Assembly (NCBI GenBank): GCA_900770585.1
Contig: CAAGKW010000322.1
Location: 1-15,466 of the forward strand
Reading direction: 5' to 3'
Origin: an uncultured Alistipes sp.
Lineage (GTDB): Bacteria > Bacteroidota > Bacteroidia > Bacteroidales > Rikenellaceae
Length of the DNA stretch: 15,466 bases
Shown here: positions 6,702-14,233 of the stretch, piece after piece
Numbering within the stretch: position 1 is the first letter of the stretch
Layout: each line of letters opens with the position of its first letter
Position numbers and translations under genes: made by a program
Notes under the pieces: model-generated
Seen by the model: the letters and a program-made list of their open reading frames with translations, nothing else
Told to the model about the DNA's origin: nothing
Database searches by the model: none

Positions 6702-7405
6702 CGCTGAATAAAAACAGTCGCCGCCGTCTGACTATCGCGGTCGATGGCTTCTCGTCGTGTGGCAAGAGTACCTTCGCGAAGGCTCTGGCGGCACGCTTTG
6801 GTTACATCTTTGTGGATACGGGTGCAATGTATCGCGCCGTGACCCTCTTCGCACTCGAAAATGGTGCTATCCGTTCGGGTATCGTCGACGAGGAGGCGCT
6901 GGTGGCACTGCTGCCCAAGATCGATATCGCATTCCGTTTCAACCCCGCACGCGGTGCCAGCGACATCTACGTCAATGGCGATCTGGTCGAGGGCAAGATC
7001 CGCACTATCGAGGTGAGCAACTGCGTCAGTGGCGTCAGCTCGATCGGTGAGGTGCGCGAGAAACTGGTAGCGATGCAGCAGCAGATGGGTCGCAACAAGG
7101 GTATCGTGATGGACGGTCGCGACATCGGCACGGTGGTCTTCCCCGATGCCGAGATCAAGATCTTTATGACGGCCGACCCCACGGTGCGTGCCCAGCGTCG
7201 CTACGACGAGCTGACCGCAAAGGGCGAGCAGGTGTCGCTCGCAGAGATCGAGGAGAATGTTCGTTCGCGCGACATCGCCGACCAGAACCGCGCCATCAGC
7301 CCTCTGCGCAAGGCCGACGACGCCGTGGTGTTGGACAACAGCTATATGTCGATTGCCGACCAGATGGTTTGGTTCGACGAGAAGTTTGGCGGGCTGTTTG
7401 AGTAG
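6698..7405 (+). CDS. cmk: Cytidylate kinase
   Basis: A 235-residue (d)CMP kinase, converting CMP and dCMP to diphosphates for nucleic-acid synthesis. The P-loop GFSSCGKS is at residues 17-24, a variant of the more usual GPSASGKG. DTGAMYRAVT follows at 40-49, VMDGRDIGTVVFPDA at about 144-158, RAQRRYDEL in the lid region, and RDIADQNRAISPL near the C-terminus. All are diagnostic for Cmk. Length is standard. It overlaps the LysE-family gene by four bases and is followed by a palindromic element before ispH. Confidence 0.94.
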   Translation: MTLNKNSRRRLTIAVDGFSSCGKSTFAKALAARFGYIFVDTGAMYRAVTLFALENGAIRSGIVDEEALVALLPKIDIAFRFNPARGASDIYVNGDLVEGKIRTIEVSNCVSGVSSIGEVREKLVAMQQQMGRNKGIVMDGRDIGTVVFPDAEIKIFMTADPTVRAQRRYDELTAKGEQVSLAEIEENVRSRDIADQNRAISPLRKADDAVVLDNSYMSIADQMVWFDEKFGGLFE

Positions 7406-7428
7406 AGATAATTTTTAAGCTGATAATA

Positions 7429-7511
7429 ATGGCGACACGCACCTTTGGGGGCTGGGGCGGTCGCCGAAGGCGAGCCCCCAAAGGTGTGTCGATTTCAAAG
7501 AAATCGCCAAT
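7429..7511. repeat. Intergenic palindromic element, full copy A
   Basis: Short terminal inverted repeats (TGGCG 7430-7434, CGCCA 7505-7509) flank two hairpins. Hairpin 1 pairs 7433-7438 with 7486-7491 and 7441-7453 with 7473-7485: 19 bp with only a two-base bulge. It carries an inner hairpin TCGCC-GAA-GGCGA (7461-7473). Hairpin 2 is GATTTC-AAA-GAAATC (7491-7505). No T-run directly follows either stem, so this is not a standard terminator. It lies between cmk and ispH and matches the copy at 14503-14584. Confidence 0.75.
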
Positions 7512-7525
7512 TAATTTTGAATTGA

Positions 7526-8389
7526 ATGAAGGTACTGATCGACGATAATTCGGGTTTTTGTTTCGGTGTGGTGCGCGCCATTTCGCGGGCTGAGGAGGCT
7601 CTGGCGGAGGGCGGTACGGTCTATTCGTTGGGCGACATCGTGCATAATCGTGTCGAGGTGCAACGCTTGGAAGAGCTTGGTTTGCAGACTGTTTCGCACG
7701 AGGATATGGAGCATTTGGGTGGTCGTCGATTGTTCATTCGCGCTCACGGCGAGCCCCCGACAACCTACGCACGTGCCGAGCAGTTGGGCATCGAAGTGAT
7801 CGACGCCACGTGCCCCGTGGTGGCGGCTCTGCAACGCAAGGTCAAGCGTGCCTATGAGCAGATGCAGGCGTGTGGCGGTCAGGTGGTTATACTTGGCAAG
7901 CACGGTCACGCCGAGGTGGTCGGACTGACGGGTCAGGTCGAGGGTCGCGCTATCGTGGTCGAGAATGAGGCCGACCTGGCGGCGGTCGATTTCGCGCGTC
8001 CGATCTACTTCCTGTCGCAGACCACGCAGAGCCGTGCGCTCTTCGAGCACATCTTGGAGGTGATGCGTAGCCGCGCTGCCGATCCCGAGCAGGTCGAGGC
8101 GGTCGATACGATCTGCGGGCAGGTGGCAGGGCGCGAGCAACGATTGGTGGAGTTTGCGCAGTCGGTCGATCGAGTGATCTTCGTGTGTGGACGCAAGAGC
8201 TCGAATGGCAAGGTGCTGTTCGAGGTGTGCAAGCGAGCCAACCCGCTGAGTTATAACATCGAAGAGGCTTCGGAGTTGCAGTCCGAATGGCTCGCAGGGG
8301 CGTCGACCGTAGGAATTTGCGGTGCGACCTCGACCCCGAAATGGCTGATGCAACGTGTCGCAGACTATATTGAGAATTCAGAATTATAG
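7526..8389 (+). CDS. ispH: 4-hydroxy-3-methylbut-2-enyl diphosphate reductase
   Basis: A 287-residue iron-sulfur enzyme making IPP and DMAPP in the last step of the MEP isoprenoid pathway. The three cluster cysteines are Cys12 (FCFGV), Cys96 (DATCPVV) and Cys197 (DTICGQV). Substrate-pocket residues are visible at His40 (VHN), His74 (AHG), His128 and Glu130 (HGHAE), Ser225-Ser226-Asn227, and in the C-terminal GATSTP. After the third cysteine the sequence is GQVAGRE rather than the proteobacterial xATxxRQ, the usual Bacteroidota variant. The start (MKVLIDDNSGFCFGV) places Cys12 normally. It follows cmk across a palindromic element. No full promoter was found just upstream, so it may be read from the LysE-cmk promoter through the element. 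Confidence 0.95.
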   Translation: MKVLIDDNSGFCFGVVRAISRAEEALAEGGTVYSLGDIVHNRVEVQRLEELGLQTVSHEDMEHLGGRRLFIRAHGEPPTTYARAEQLGIEVIDATCPVVAALQRKVKRAYEQMQACGGQVVILGKHGHAEVVGLTGQVEGRAIVVENEADLAAVDFARPIYFLSQTTQSRALFEHILEVMRSRAADPEQVEAVDTICGQVAGREQRLVEFAQSVDRVIFVCGRKSSNGKVLFEVCKRANPLSYNIEEASELQSEWLAGASTVGICGATSTPKWLMQRVADYIENSEL

Positions 8390-8473
8390 TTTGTCGCCGA
8401 ACTTGGATTTAGTGGAAACAAATTAAAAAGCAAAAACCGCCCATAAGGCGTGTGAATAAATAGAAAAAAGATT

Positions 8474-8959
8474 ATGAGAACTGACCGTTATCTGATTCGT
8501 GCCGTAAAATATTTCGTGCTGCTGATCGTTTTGATCGTGGCGCTCTATGCGCTGTCGTACTACTTCGAGAGCACACCGATGTCGGTGGAGGATTACATTG
8601 CGATGTTGCGCGCCGACGAGCGATCGAAATGGTTGTTGCCGGTACTGATTTTGTTGGCGTTGGCCTACCCCGCCTTCGGATATATGACCCGCTCGCTGCC
8701 CATCTCGTTGGAGCAGAACCGCGCGGGAGTCGACGCTGCGATGACGGCTTGCGAGTTCGAACTGACGGGCGAGCGCGAGGGTGTGCTGTTGTATCGTGCC
8801 TCGTCGCCGTCGCGTCGTGCGCGACTGCTGTGGGAGGACGAATTGGAGGTGTGGTCGGAGGGCGATCGAACGGTGATCCGCGGTCATCGCGCGGCGGTGG
8901 TGCAGGTCATCTATCGCTCGGAAATTTATATGAGAAAAGAGAATGGCGAAGAACTCTAA
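8474..8959 (+). CDS. Small two-helix membrane protein of unknown function
   Basis: I do not recognise a named family. The 161-residue protein has two hydrophobic segments (about residues 12-30 and 52-70) with a short loop between (STPMSVEDYIAMLRADERSK). A soluble C-terminal domain of about 90 residues follows, rich in Arg and Glu, with alternating beta-like segments (GVLLYRAS, DELEVWSEGDRTVIRGH, AAVVQVIYRSEIY). Both ends of the membrane part are probably cytoplasmic, judging by positive charges. Its last 17 bases overlap the start of the S41 protease gene, which implies translational coupling and perhaps a functional link. The upstream gap (8390-8473) is AT-rich and shows no full TAnnTTTG promoter. 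GC content and codon use match the neighbours. Confidence 0.75.
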   Translation: MRTDRYLIRAVKYFVLLIVLIVALYALSYYFESTPMSVEDYIAMLRADERSKWLLPVLILLALAYPAFGYMTRSLPISLEQNRAGVDAAMTACEFELTGEREGVLLYRASSPSRRARLLWEDELEVWSEGDRTVIRGHRAAVVQVIYRSEIYMRKENGEEL

Positions 8960-10646
8960 ACATATCGTGCGTCGCATTGCGGCGGCGGTGGCGGTCGTGG
9001 CTGTGGCGGTTGTGCTGACAGCCTCGGCGCGTAACGACTTTGCGCTCGGTCGCAATATCGAGGTGCTGATCAATATGATGCGCGAGCTACACGTACTCTA
9101 TGTCGACGAAACCGACCCCAATGAACTGATGAAAAATGCTGCCGAGGGTATGACCTCGACACTCGACCCTTACACGGCCTATATGCCCGAAAAGGAGGTC
9201 GAGGAGTTCGAGATGATGACCACGGGCAAGTATGGCGGTGTGGGTTCGTTGATTCGCCAAAAGGGTGATTATGTGCGTTTTGCCGAGCCCTACAAAGGTC
9301 GTCCGGCGGATCGTGCAGGTATCAAGATCGGCGACCGCATCATCGAGATCGACGGCAAATCGGCCAAGGGTATGACCACCGAACAGGTGAGCAACCGCCT
9401 GAAAGGCGACCCCGGAACCGAGATCAGTTTGAAGGTGGCGCGATTGGTCGACGACAGCGTGATGACGCTCACCCTGCGCCGCGAGCGAATTGCCATTTCG
9501 GGCGTGACCTATGCGGGTTGGTTGAACGACTCGATCGGTTACATCGCCCACGGCGACTTCAACGAGGGTTGCGCTGCCGATCTGCGTCGCGAACTGATGA
9601 CAATGCGCCAGACGGGTCGTCTGCGTGGTCTGGTGCTCGACTACCGTGGCAATGGCGGCGGCATCGTGCAGGAGGCGATCGAGATTCTGTCGATGTTCCT
9701 GCCCAAGGGCACGAAGGTGCTCGAAATGAAGGGTCGTACCGAGGAGATGAGCCACATCTACCGCACTGATAAAGAGCCTATTGACACCCAACTGCCTCTG
9801 GTCGTGCTGACCAATAGCGGCTCGGCTTCGGCGGCCGAGATCGTGGCGGGTGCGTTGCAGGATATGGATCGCGCGGTGCTGATGGGTCGCCGCACGTTCG
9901 GCAAGGGTCTGGTCCAATCGACCCGCTCGGTGGGCTATGGCGACTACTTGAAGGTCACAACCGCAAAATACTATATGCCCAGCGGACGCTGTATTCAGGC
10001 CATCGACTACGCCCATCGCAACGAGGACGGCTCGGTCGATTATGTGCCTGATTCGCTGATTCGCGAGTTTGCAACGCAGGGCGGTCGTAAGGTCTACGAC
10101 GGTGGTGGCGTGATGCCCGATGTGGAGCGCGAGGCGGAGTATGCGACGCGATTTGTGATGACGCTCTACGCCGAGGGGCACATCGAGGACTTTGCCGATG
10201 ACTACGCAAAGGCCAACGACAAGCGTCTGCAAACGTTGGATCCCACGACATTCACGATCTCGGACAAGGATTTCGAGGCGTTTGTCGAGATGATGCGCGA
10301 CCGCAAGACCTCGTACCGCTCGCAGAGCAGTCAGTATGCCGATGTGGTGCGTCGTGCGGCCGAGCAGGAGCGTCACGACTCGACGGTGCTGGCCGATATT
10401 CGCCGTTTGGAGCGCGCGCTCGAAGGCGATATGGAGAGCAACCTGCGCCGTCATCGCGAGGAGCTGTTAGACGCTATCAACACTCAGATCATTCTGCGCT
10501 ACCGTTACTCGGAGGGCGTGGCTCAATACAACCTGCAAGATGACAAGGACGCTGCGGCGGCAGTCGAACTGCTCGGCAACCGCGAGGAGTACAGCCGTAT
10601 TCTGCGCGAGCAGGACACCGCGCGCCAGCACAAACGCGACGAATAA
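8943..10646 (+). CDS. S41-family C-terminal processing peptidase
   Basis: A 567-residue membrane-anchored or exported serine protease of the CtpA/Tsp family, cutting the C-terminal ends of envelope proteins. One N-terminal hydrophobic segment (about residues 9-28) acts as a signal or anchor. A helical part follows, then a PDZ domain (about 96-167, with IGDRIIEIDG at 129-138). The catalytic core has DYRGNGGG at 233-240, Ser296 in GSASAAEI and Lys321 in TFGKG. The Ser-Lys spacing of 25 equals that of Tsp. YYMPSGRCIQ follows. Residues from about 400 onward form a charged, mostly helical C-terminal region common in Bacteroidota S41 proteases. It overlaps the preceding small membrane protein gene and is 41 bases before a histidine kinase. 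Confidence 0.92.
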   Translation: MAKNSKHIVRRIAAAVAVVAVAVVLTASARNDFALGRNIEVLINMMRELHVLYVDETDPNELMKNAAEGMTSTLDPYTAYMPEKEVEEFEMMTTGKYGGVGSLIRQKGDYVRFAEPYKGRPADRAGIKIGDRIIEIDGKSAKGMTTEQVSNRLKGDPGTEISLKVARLVDDSVMTLTLRRERIAISGVTYAGWLNDSIGYIAHGDFNEGCAADLRRELMTMRQTGRLRGLVLDYRGNGGGIVQEAIEILSMFLPKGTKVLEMKGRTEEMSHIYRTDKEPIDTQLPLVVLTNSGSASAAEIVAGALQDMDRAVLMGRRTFGKGLVQSTRSVGYGDYLKVTTAKYYMPSGRCIQAIDYAHRNEDGSVDYVPDSLIREFATQGGRKVYDGGGVMPDVEREAEYATRFVMTLYAEGHIEDFADDYAKANDKRLQTLDPTTFTISDKDFEAFVEMMRDRKTSYRSQSSQYADVVRRAAEQERHDSTVLADIRRLERALEGDMESNLRRHREELLDAINTQIILRYRYSEGVAQYNLQDDKDAAAAVELLGNREEYSRILREQDTARQHKRDE

Positions 10647-10687
10647 CCCCCGAAAAAATCGAACTCACCCCTAAAACCCCGACTGAG

Positions 10688-11860
10688 ATGAAACGCCTTA
10701 CCCGACTGCTCACGTTCCGCAACCGAATGGTTGTCATCGTATTGGGTCTTGTATTGGCCTGTGCGTCACTGTTTTTCACCTCGCGTATGGCGCGTGCGCT
10801 CAGCGAGAAGGAGCAGCACGATGTGCAGATCTGGGCGATGGCGATGGAGCGCACGGGCAGTTCGAGTCTGTTTCTGGCCGAGGATCCGCTGATGTCGGAG
10901 ATCATCTCGGGTCGCAACAATATACCCCTGATTATCACCGACAATAATCTCCACGTGATCGAGTCGCACCTGATCCCGCAGTCGGTCATCAACCACCCCG
11001 ACCTGCTGCGCGAAAAGATCGACCACCTGACCGAGAAAAATAGCCCGATCGTGATCCGCAACCGCTGGAATCAGCAGGATAACATCTATATCTTCTATGG
11101 CGAGTCGCGTCTGTTGCGCACGCTGTACTACTTCCCGCTGGTGCAGTTGCTGGTGGTGGTAATCTTCATTCTGTTCGGCTACATCGCGTTCAGTTCGACG
11201 AAGCAGGACGAGCAAAATCGCGTCTGGATTGGTCTGGCTAAGGAGACCGCCCACCAGCTCGGAACACCCACCTCGTCGCTGCTGGGTTGGATCGAGTACC
11301 TGCGCACGCAGGAGGTCGACCAAACAGCTGTCGATGAGATGAATAAGGACCTCACGCACCTGATGAAGATCGTCGATCGTTTCTCGAAAATCGGCTCGGA
11401 GACCATTCTCGCTGCGGCCAACGTGAACGAGGTTGTGGGTGGTTGTGTGATGTATTTCCGCACCCGTATCCCGCGCAACGTGACCCTCGACTACAACGGT
11501 CTGGCTACGGCACCCGTGCAGGCGATGATCAACTCGGCACTGTTCGAGTGGGTGGTCGAGAATCTGCTCAAAAATTCGCTCGACGCGCTGCAAGGTCAGG
11601 GCGCGATCAACGTCACGATCTCGTCGAACTCGGAGAGCGTCTTTGTCGATGTGCGCGACACGGGTAAGGGTATCGCACGCAACAATTGGAAACGAATCTT
11701 CGAGCCCGGCTTCACGACCAAAACACGCGGTTGGGGTCTGGGTCTGTCGCTCAGCCGCCGCATTATCGAGGAGTACCACAAGGGTCGCATTGCGGTGATC
11801 GACTCGGAGATCGGCAAGGGCACCACAATCCGCATAACTCTCAAACGCATTTTCGAATAA
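10688..11860 (+). CDS. Membrane sensor histidine kinase
   Basis: A 390-residue sensor kinase. Two helices (about residues 13-31 and 147-168) enclose a periplasmic sensor region of about 115 residues with no recognised domain. The cytoplasmic part has the phospho-acceptor His189 in KETAHQLGTP, an N-box ENLLKNSLDAL at 291-301, G1 DTGKGI at 324-329, F-box IFEPGFTTK at 337-345 and G2 GWGLGLSL at 348-355. All key residues are present, so it should autophosphorylate. No HAMP or receiver domain is seen and no response regulator is encoded in this window, so its partner lies elsewhere. It is 41 bases after the S41 protease and its stop lies four bases before the next gene. Co-transcription with a processing protease suggests envelope sensing, which is only inference. 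Confidence 0.9.
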   Translation: MKRLTRLLTFRNRMVVIVLGLVLACASLFFTSRMARALSEKEQHDVQIWAMAMERTGSSSLFLAEDPLMSEIISGRNNIPLIITDNNLHVIESHLIPQSVINHPDLLREKIDHLTEKNSPIVIRNRWNQQDNIYIFYGESRLLRTLYYFPLVQLLVVVIFILFGYIAFSSTKQDEQNRVWIGLAKETAHQLGTPTSSLLGWIEYLRTQEVDQTAVDEMNKDLTHLMKIVDRFSKIGSETILAAANVNEVVGGCVMYFRTRIPRNVTLDYNGLATAPVQAMINSALFEWVVENLLKNSLDALQGQGAINVTISSNSESVFVDVRDTGKGIARNNWKRIFEPGFTTKTRGWGLGLSLSRRIIEEYHKGRIAVIDSEIGKGTTIRITLKRIFE

Positions 11861-11864
11861 CGCA

Positions 11865-12764
11865 GTGATTCAGCACGATACCATATATAATAACGCGCAC
11901 GACGCGCACGCGAATGGGGGCATCGACCAACCCTCGGTGTTGGGTTTCGACGCTCTGGGCGAGGCTCTGGTGCAGACCGATAGCGTAATGTATCGCGTGG
12001 TGCCGAGCGATTCGGTGCTTACGGCCGAGGCGGCGGCGATCTACGGCACGCTGACCGAGAGCGTCGCACCGCGTCTGCACGACCACACCCCTGCAAACAG
12101 CCCCTTCACCTCGTCGGGCGCGTTCCAATCGTGTGTGATCCTGCTGTTGATTACCTACGTGCTGCTCGTCTACCGCTTCCGTAGCGATATCGTGCAGCTC
12201 TTCACCAACCGCAAGGCGATCGCCGACGAGATCATCACGACGGGTCAGGGTAGCATCTACGGCCGTTTCTTCTCGACTACGGTGGGCGTGGGACTGCTGA
12301 TGGTGGCAATTATGGTGGTCAAGGGTGCCGATCTGGCTCCCGCATTGGCGAGTGGCGTGGTCGCTCCGCAGTGGATCTATGCCGTGGCGGTGCCGTCGGT
12401 GCTGATGGCGACGATCGTCATCACATCGCTGCAAGTGGCTCTGTTGTGGGTCATTGGAGGCGTGGCGATGTGCTCGGATGTGACCTCGGCAGTGATGCGT
12501 TTGCGCAAAATTTGCTTCGCAATCTTCACAATTTGCTCTGCTCCAACGATTTTACTCTATGCTTTAAGCGAAATTGGGCGATCAAAAGCGTTTTTATATC
12601 TCATTGTGGCAGAGTTAGTTACGATATTTTTGGTCTTTTTGTACGAAACTTTTGTCTTGTTTGTGTCGAAAAAAATTTCTGTTTTGCATTGGATTTTGTA
12701 CCTTTGCACCGTCGAATTATTCCCTGTCAGTCTGATAGTTCTGACGGCTATAAGAGAGTTTTAA
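11865..12764 (+). CDS. DUF4271-type multi-pass membrane protein
   Basis: A 299-residue protein resembling the Bacteroidota DUF4271 family, which commonly sits just upstream of hemD, as here. Function is unknown. A soluble N-terminal region of about 85 residues precedes six or so hydrophobic segments (roughly 88-106, 136-153, 163-205, 216-232, 238-262, 270-290). A GTG start at 11865 is used because it lies four bases after the kinase stop; the next Met is residue 42 (11988), which would shorten the N-terminal region. Base use changes sharply within the gene: up to about 12500 it is GC-rich like its neighbours, and the last 85 or so codons are AT-rich with many T-ending codons. The last part also holds a TAnnTTTG promoter box for hemD. 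It ends six bases before hemD. Confidence 0.75.
   Translation: MIQHDTIYNNAHDAHANGGIDQPSVLGFDALGEALVQTDSVMYRVVPSDSVLTAEAAAIYGTLTESVAPRLHDHTPANSPFTSSGAFQSCVILLLITYVLLVYRFRSDIVQLFTNRKAIADEIITTGQGSIYGRFFSTTVGVGLLMVAIMVVKGADLAPALASGVVAPQWIYAVAVPSVLMATIVITSLQVALLWVIGGVAMCSDVTSAVMRLRKICFAIFTICSAPTILLYALSEIGRSKAFLYLIVAELVTIFLVFLYETFVLFVSKKISVLHWILYLCTVELFPVSLIVLTAIREF
12676..12706 (+). promoter_or_regulatory. Probable hemD promoter inside the DUF4271 gene
   Basis: TACCTTTG at 12699-12706, followed by CACC, is an exact -7 box very like the one at 28-35. The base triplet 20 positions upstream is TTT rather than TTG, so the -33 match is partial. The predicted leader to the hemD ATG is about 58 bases. 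It lies in the AT-rich 3' part of the upstream gene. Confidence 0.5.
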
Positions 12765-12770
12765 GTAGAG

Positions 12771-13775
12771 ATGAGCATTAAGAAAATTTTGGTATCACAG
12801 CCCCAACCGGCTATTATTGAAAAATCACCGTTCTTCGAAATCGTACGCAAACATAAAGTCGACATCGACTATAACCCATTTAACCGCGTTCAAGGCGTGA
12901 GCCTCAAAGAGTTTATGGGTCAACGCGTCGAAATCCTGACACATACCGCAGTTATCTTCACAAGCCGCACAACGGTCGATAGCTTCTTCCGCATCTGCGA
13001 GGAGTCGCGTATCACTGTGCCCGAAACGATGAAGTATATCTGCCAAACCGAAGCCGTGGCGCTCTACCTGCAAAAGTATATCGTCTATCGTAAGCGTAAG
13101 ATTTTCTTTGCTGACGGCTCGTTCACCAACTTCTTGGAGTTGATTATCAAGCACAAAGAGGAGAAATATATGCTCGCATTGAGTGAGCCCCACAAGCCCG
13201 AATTGCCCGAGGCATTGGAGCGCCTGAAACTCAATGTCGATCAGGTGATCCTGGCTAAGACCGTGCAGACCGACGTGTCGAAACTGCCCCTCGCGGAGTA
13301 CGATATGGTGGCTCTCTACTCGCCCTCGGACGTTGCGGCGTTCAAGAGCGCTTACGAGGACAAGCCGATGCCCCGCGTGGCAACCTTCGGCGACGCTACG
13401 GCACGTGCAGCCGTTGCCGCAGGCATCACCATCAACGTGATGGCTCCCACCCCCGCAGCACCCTCGATGACCAAGGCTATCGACATCTATCTGAATAAGT
13501 TAGCCGCAGGTGAGGAGGTTGCACCGATTGAGTTGCACGACGACCAGAACAACGAGGAGTTTATCCGTACACAGCAGGCGAAGCTGGCCAAGAAGACCCG
13601 TGTTCGCAAGAGCGCAACTGCCGCTGCTGCTGCCCCCGCAAAGAAGGGCACCGCAACCAAAAAGGAGACTGCCAAGAAGGCTCCCGCTAAGACGGCAACT
13701 AAGGCAACCACCGCAAAAAAGACAACCACCACGAAGAGCACAACGAAGAAGACCGCAACGGTCAAAGCTGAGTAA
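12771..13775 (+). CDS. hemD: Uroporphyrinogen-III synthase with a lysine-rich tail
   Basis: Residues 1-250 resemble Bacteroidota HEM4/HemD proteins, which close hydroxymethylbilane to uroporphyrinogen III in tetrapyrrole synthesis. Recognisable parts are the N-terminal KKILVSQPQP, the first lobe with VIFTSRTTVDSFF at 61-73, and the second lobe with DMVALYSPSDVAAF at 178-191 and the VATFGDATARAA stretch at 203-214. Family proteins are about 250 residues, but this one is 334. Residues 271-334 form a low-complexity tail of Lys, Ala, Thr and Pro with 18 lysines, 2 arginines and only 2 acidic residues, resembling the C-terminal tail of histone H1. The tail is in frame with no visible break. The gene follows DUF4271 by six bases and probably also has its own promoter at 12676-12706. 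A terminator-like hairpin separates it from rnpA. Confidence 0.82.
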   Translation: MSIKKILVSQPQPAIIEKSPFFEIVRKHKVDIDYNPFNRVQGVSLKEFMGQRVEILTHTAVIFTSRTTVDSFFRICEESRITVPETMKYICQTEAVALYLQKYIVYRKRKIFFADGSFTNFLELIIKHKEEKYMLALSEPHKPELPEALERLKLNVDQVILAKTVQTDVSKLPLAEYDMVALYSPSDVAAFKSAYEDKPMPRVATFGDATARAAVAAGITINVMAPTPAAPSMTKAIDIYLNKLAAGEEVAPIELHDDQNNEEFIRTQQAKLAKKTRVRKSATAAAAAPAKKGTATKKETAKKAPAKTATKATTAKKTTTTKSTTKKTATVKAE

Positions 13776-13805
13776 AGCTCCTCAGGTAGAGATATTTAAC
13801 CAATG

Positions 13806-13840
13806 AGTCGGTGGTGGCACTTCCACCTCCGACTTTTTTT
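13806..13840 (+). terminator. Terminator-like hairpin just before rnpA, possible attenuator
   Basis: A 12-position stem (13806-13817 with 13823-13834, one T-T mismatch) has the loop CACTT and runs straight into seven Ts (13834-13840). By form it is a strong intrinsic terminator. Only 12 bases separate the T-run from the rnpA ATG at 13853, too few for another promoter, so rnpA and yidD must be expressed by read-through. Confidence 0.8.
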
Positions 13841-13852
13841 CGAAAACCGCCG

Positions 13853-14233
13853 ATGGCTGAACAGACACTGACCCGCGCCGAGCGACTCCGTTCGCTCAAA
13901 GTGATTCGCCGACTCTTCGAGGAGGGTCGCGGCGGGTTCGTCTACCCGTTCCGCTACATCTGGCTGGTGGACGAGTGCGCTGAGGGCGAAATGGCTGGTG
14001 TCGAGGTGTTGTTCTCGGTGCCCAAACGATTTTTGAAACGAGCCAATAAGCGCCATTTTGTGCGTCGTCGCGCCAAGGAGTCGTATCGTCTGGGTAAGTC
14101 AGCTGTGATCGCTGCCGCAGGCAATCGAAAGGTGCATCTCGCGCTGGTTTACAGCACAAAGAAGATCCATAGCTACAAAACGATCAACAATGGCGTCGAG
14201 CGAATTTTGGGCGAAATCGTCAGCAATCTTTAA
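13853..14233 (+). CDS. rnpA: Ribonuclease P protein component
   Basis: A 126-residue basic protein that partners the RNase P RNA in 5' maturation of tRNAs. The start of the family is clear ([21 protein letters not shown]). [20 protein letters not shown] at 54-73 contains the conserved basic RNR-type helix ([15 protein letters not shown]), and a C-terminal helix follows. I chose the ATG at 13853 (MAEQTLTR); an in-frame GTG at 13811 would lie inside the terminator-like hairpin and add unconserved residues. It overlaps yidD by 44 bases. The partner RNA gene and the rpmH/dnaA genes that often neighbour rnpA in other phyla are not in the window. Confidence 0.93.
   Translation: MAEQTLTRAERLRSLKVIRRLFEEGRGGFVYPFRYIWLVDECAEGEMAGVEVLFSVPKRFLKRANKRHFVRRRAKESYRLGKSAVIAAAGNRKVHLALVYSTKKIHSYKTINNGVERILGEIVSNL

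Noticed and set aside
7512..7519. TAATTTTG box just before ispH as a promoter
   Set aside because: No TTG lies 19-21 bases upstream, and the start of transcription would fall on the ATG itself, giving a leaderless mRNA; chance match in AT-rich DNA is more likely.
7748..7765. GGCGAGCCCCC inside ispH as a further copy of the palindromic element
   Set aside because: It encodes the conserved HGEPP segment of IspH and lacks the paired arm, so the match is coincidental.
9087..10454. Long open frame of 455 codons on the minus strand inside the S41 protease gene
   Set aside because: It is antisense to a gene with complete catalytic motifs. Codon bias in GC-rich genes keeps the opposite strand open, and the translation is His/Arg-rich without a recognisable domain.
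10766..11779. Open frame of 337 codons on the minus strand inside the histidine kinase gene
   Set aside because: Antisense shadow of an intact kinase; low-complexity translation and no promoter.
13581..13775. Frameshift or fusion artefact as the cause of the HemD tail
   Set aside because: The frame runs without interruption, codon choice fits lysine/alanine/threonine codons of the genome, and the other frames give no better continuation of HemD.
13811..13852. GTG at 13811 as the rnpA start
   Set aside because: It lies inside the terminator-like hairpin and adds 14 residues not found in RnpA; the ATG at 13853 gives the usual N-terminus.
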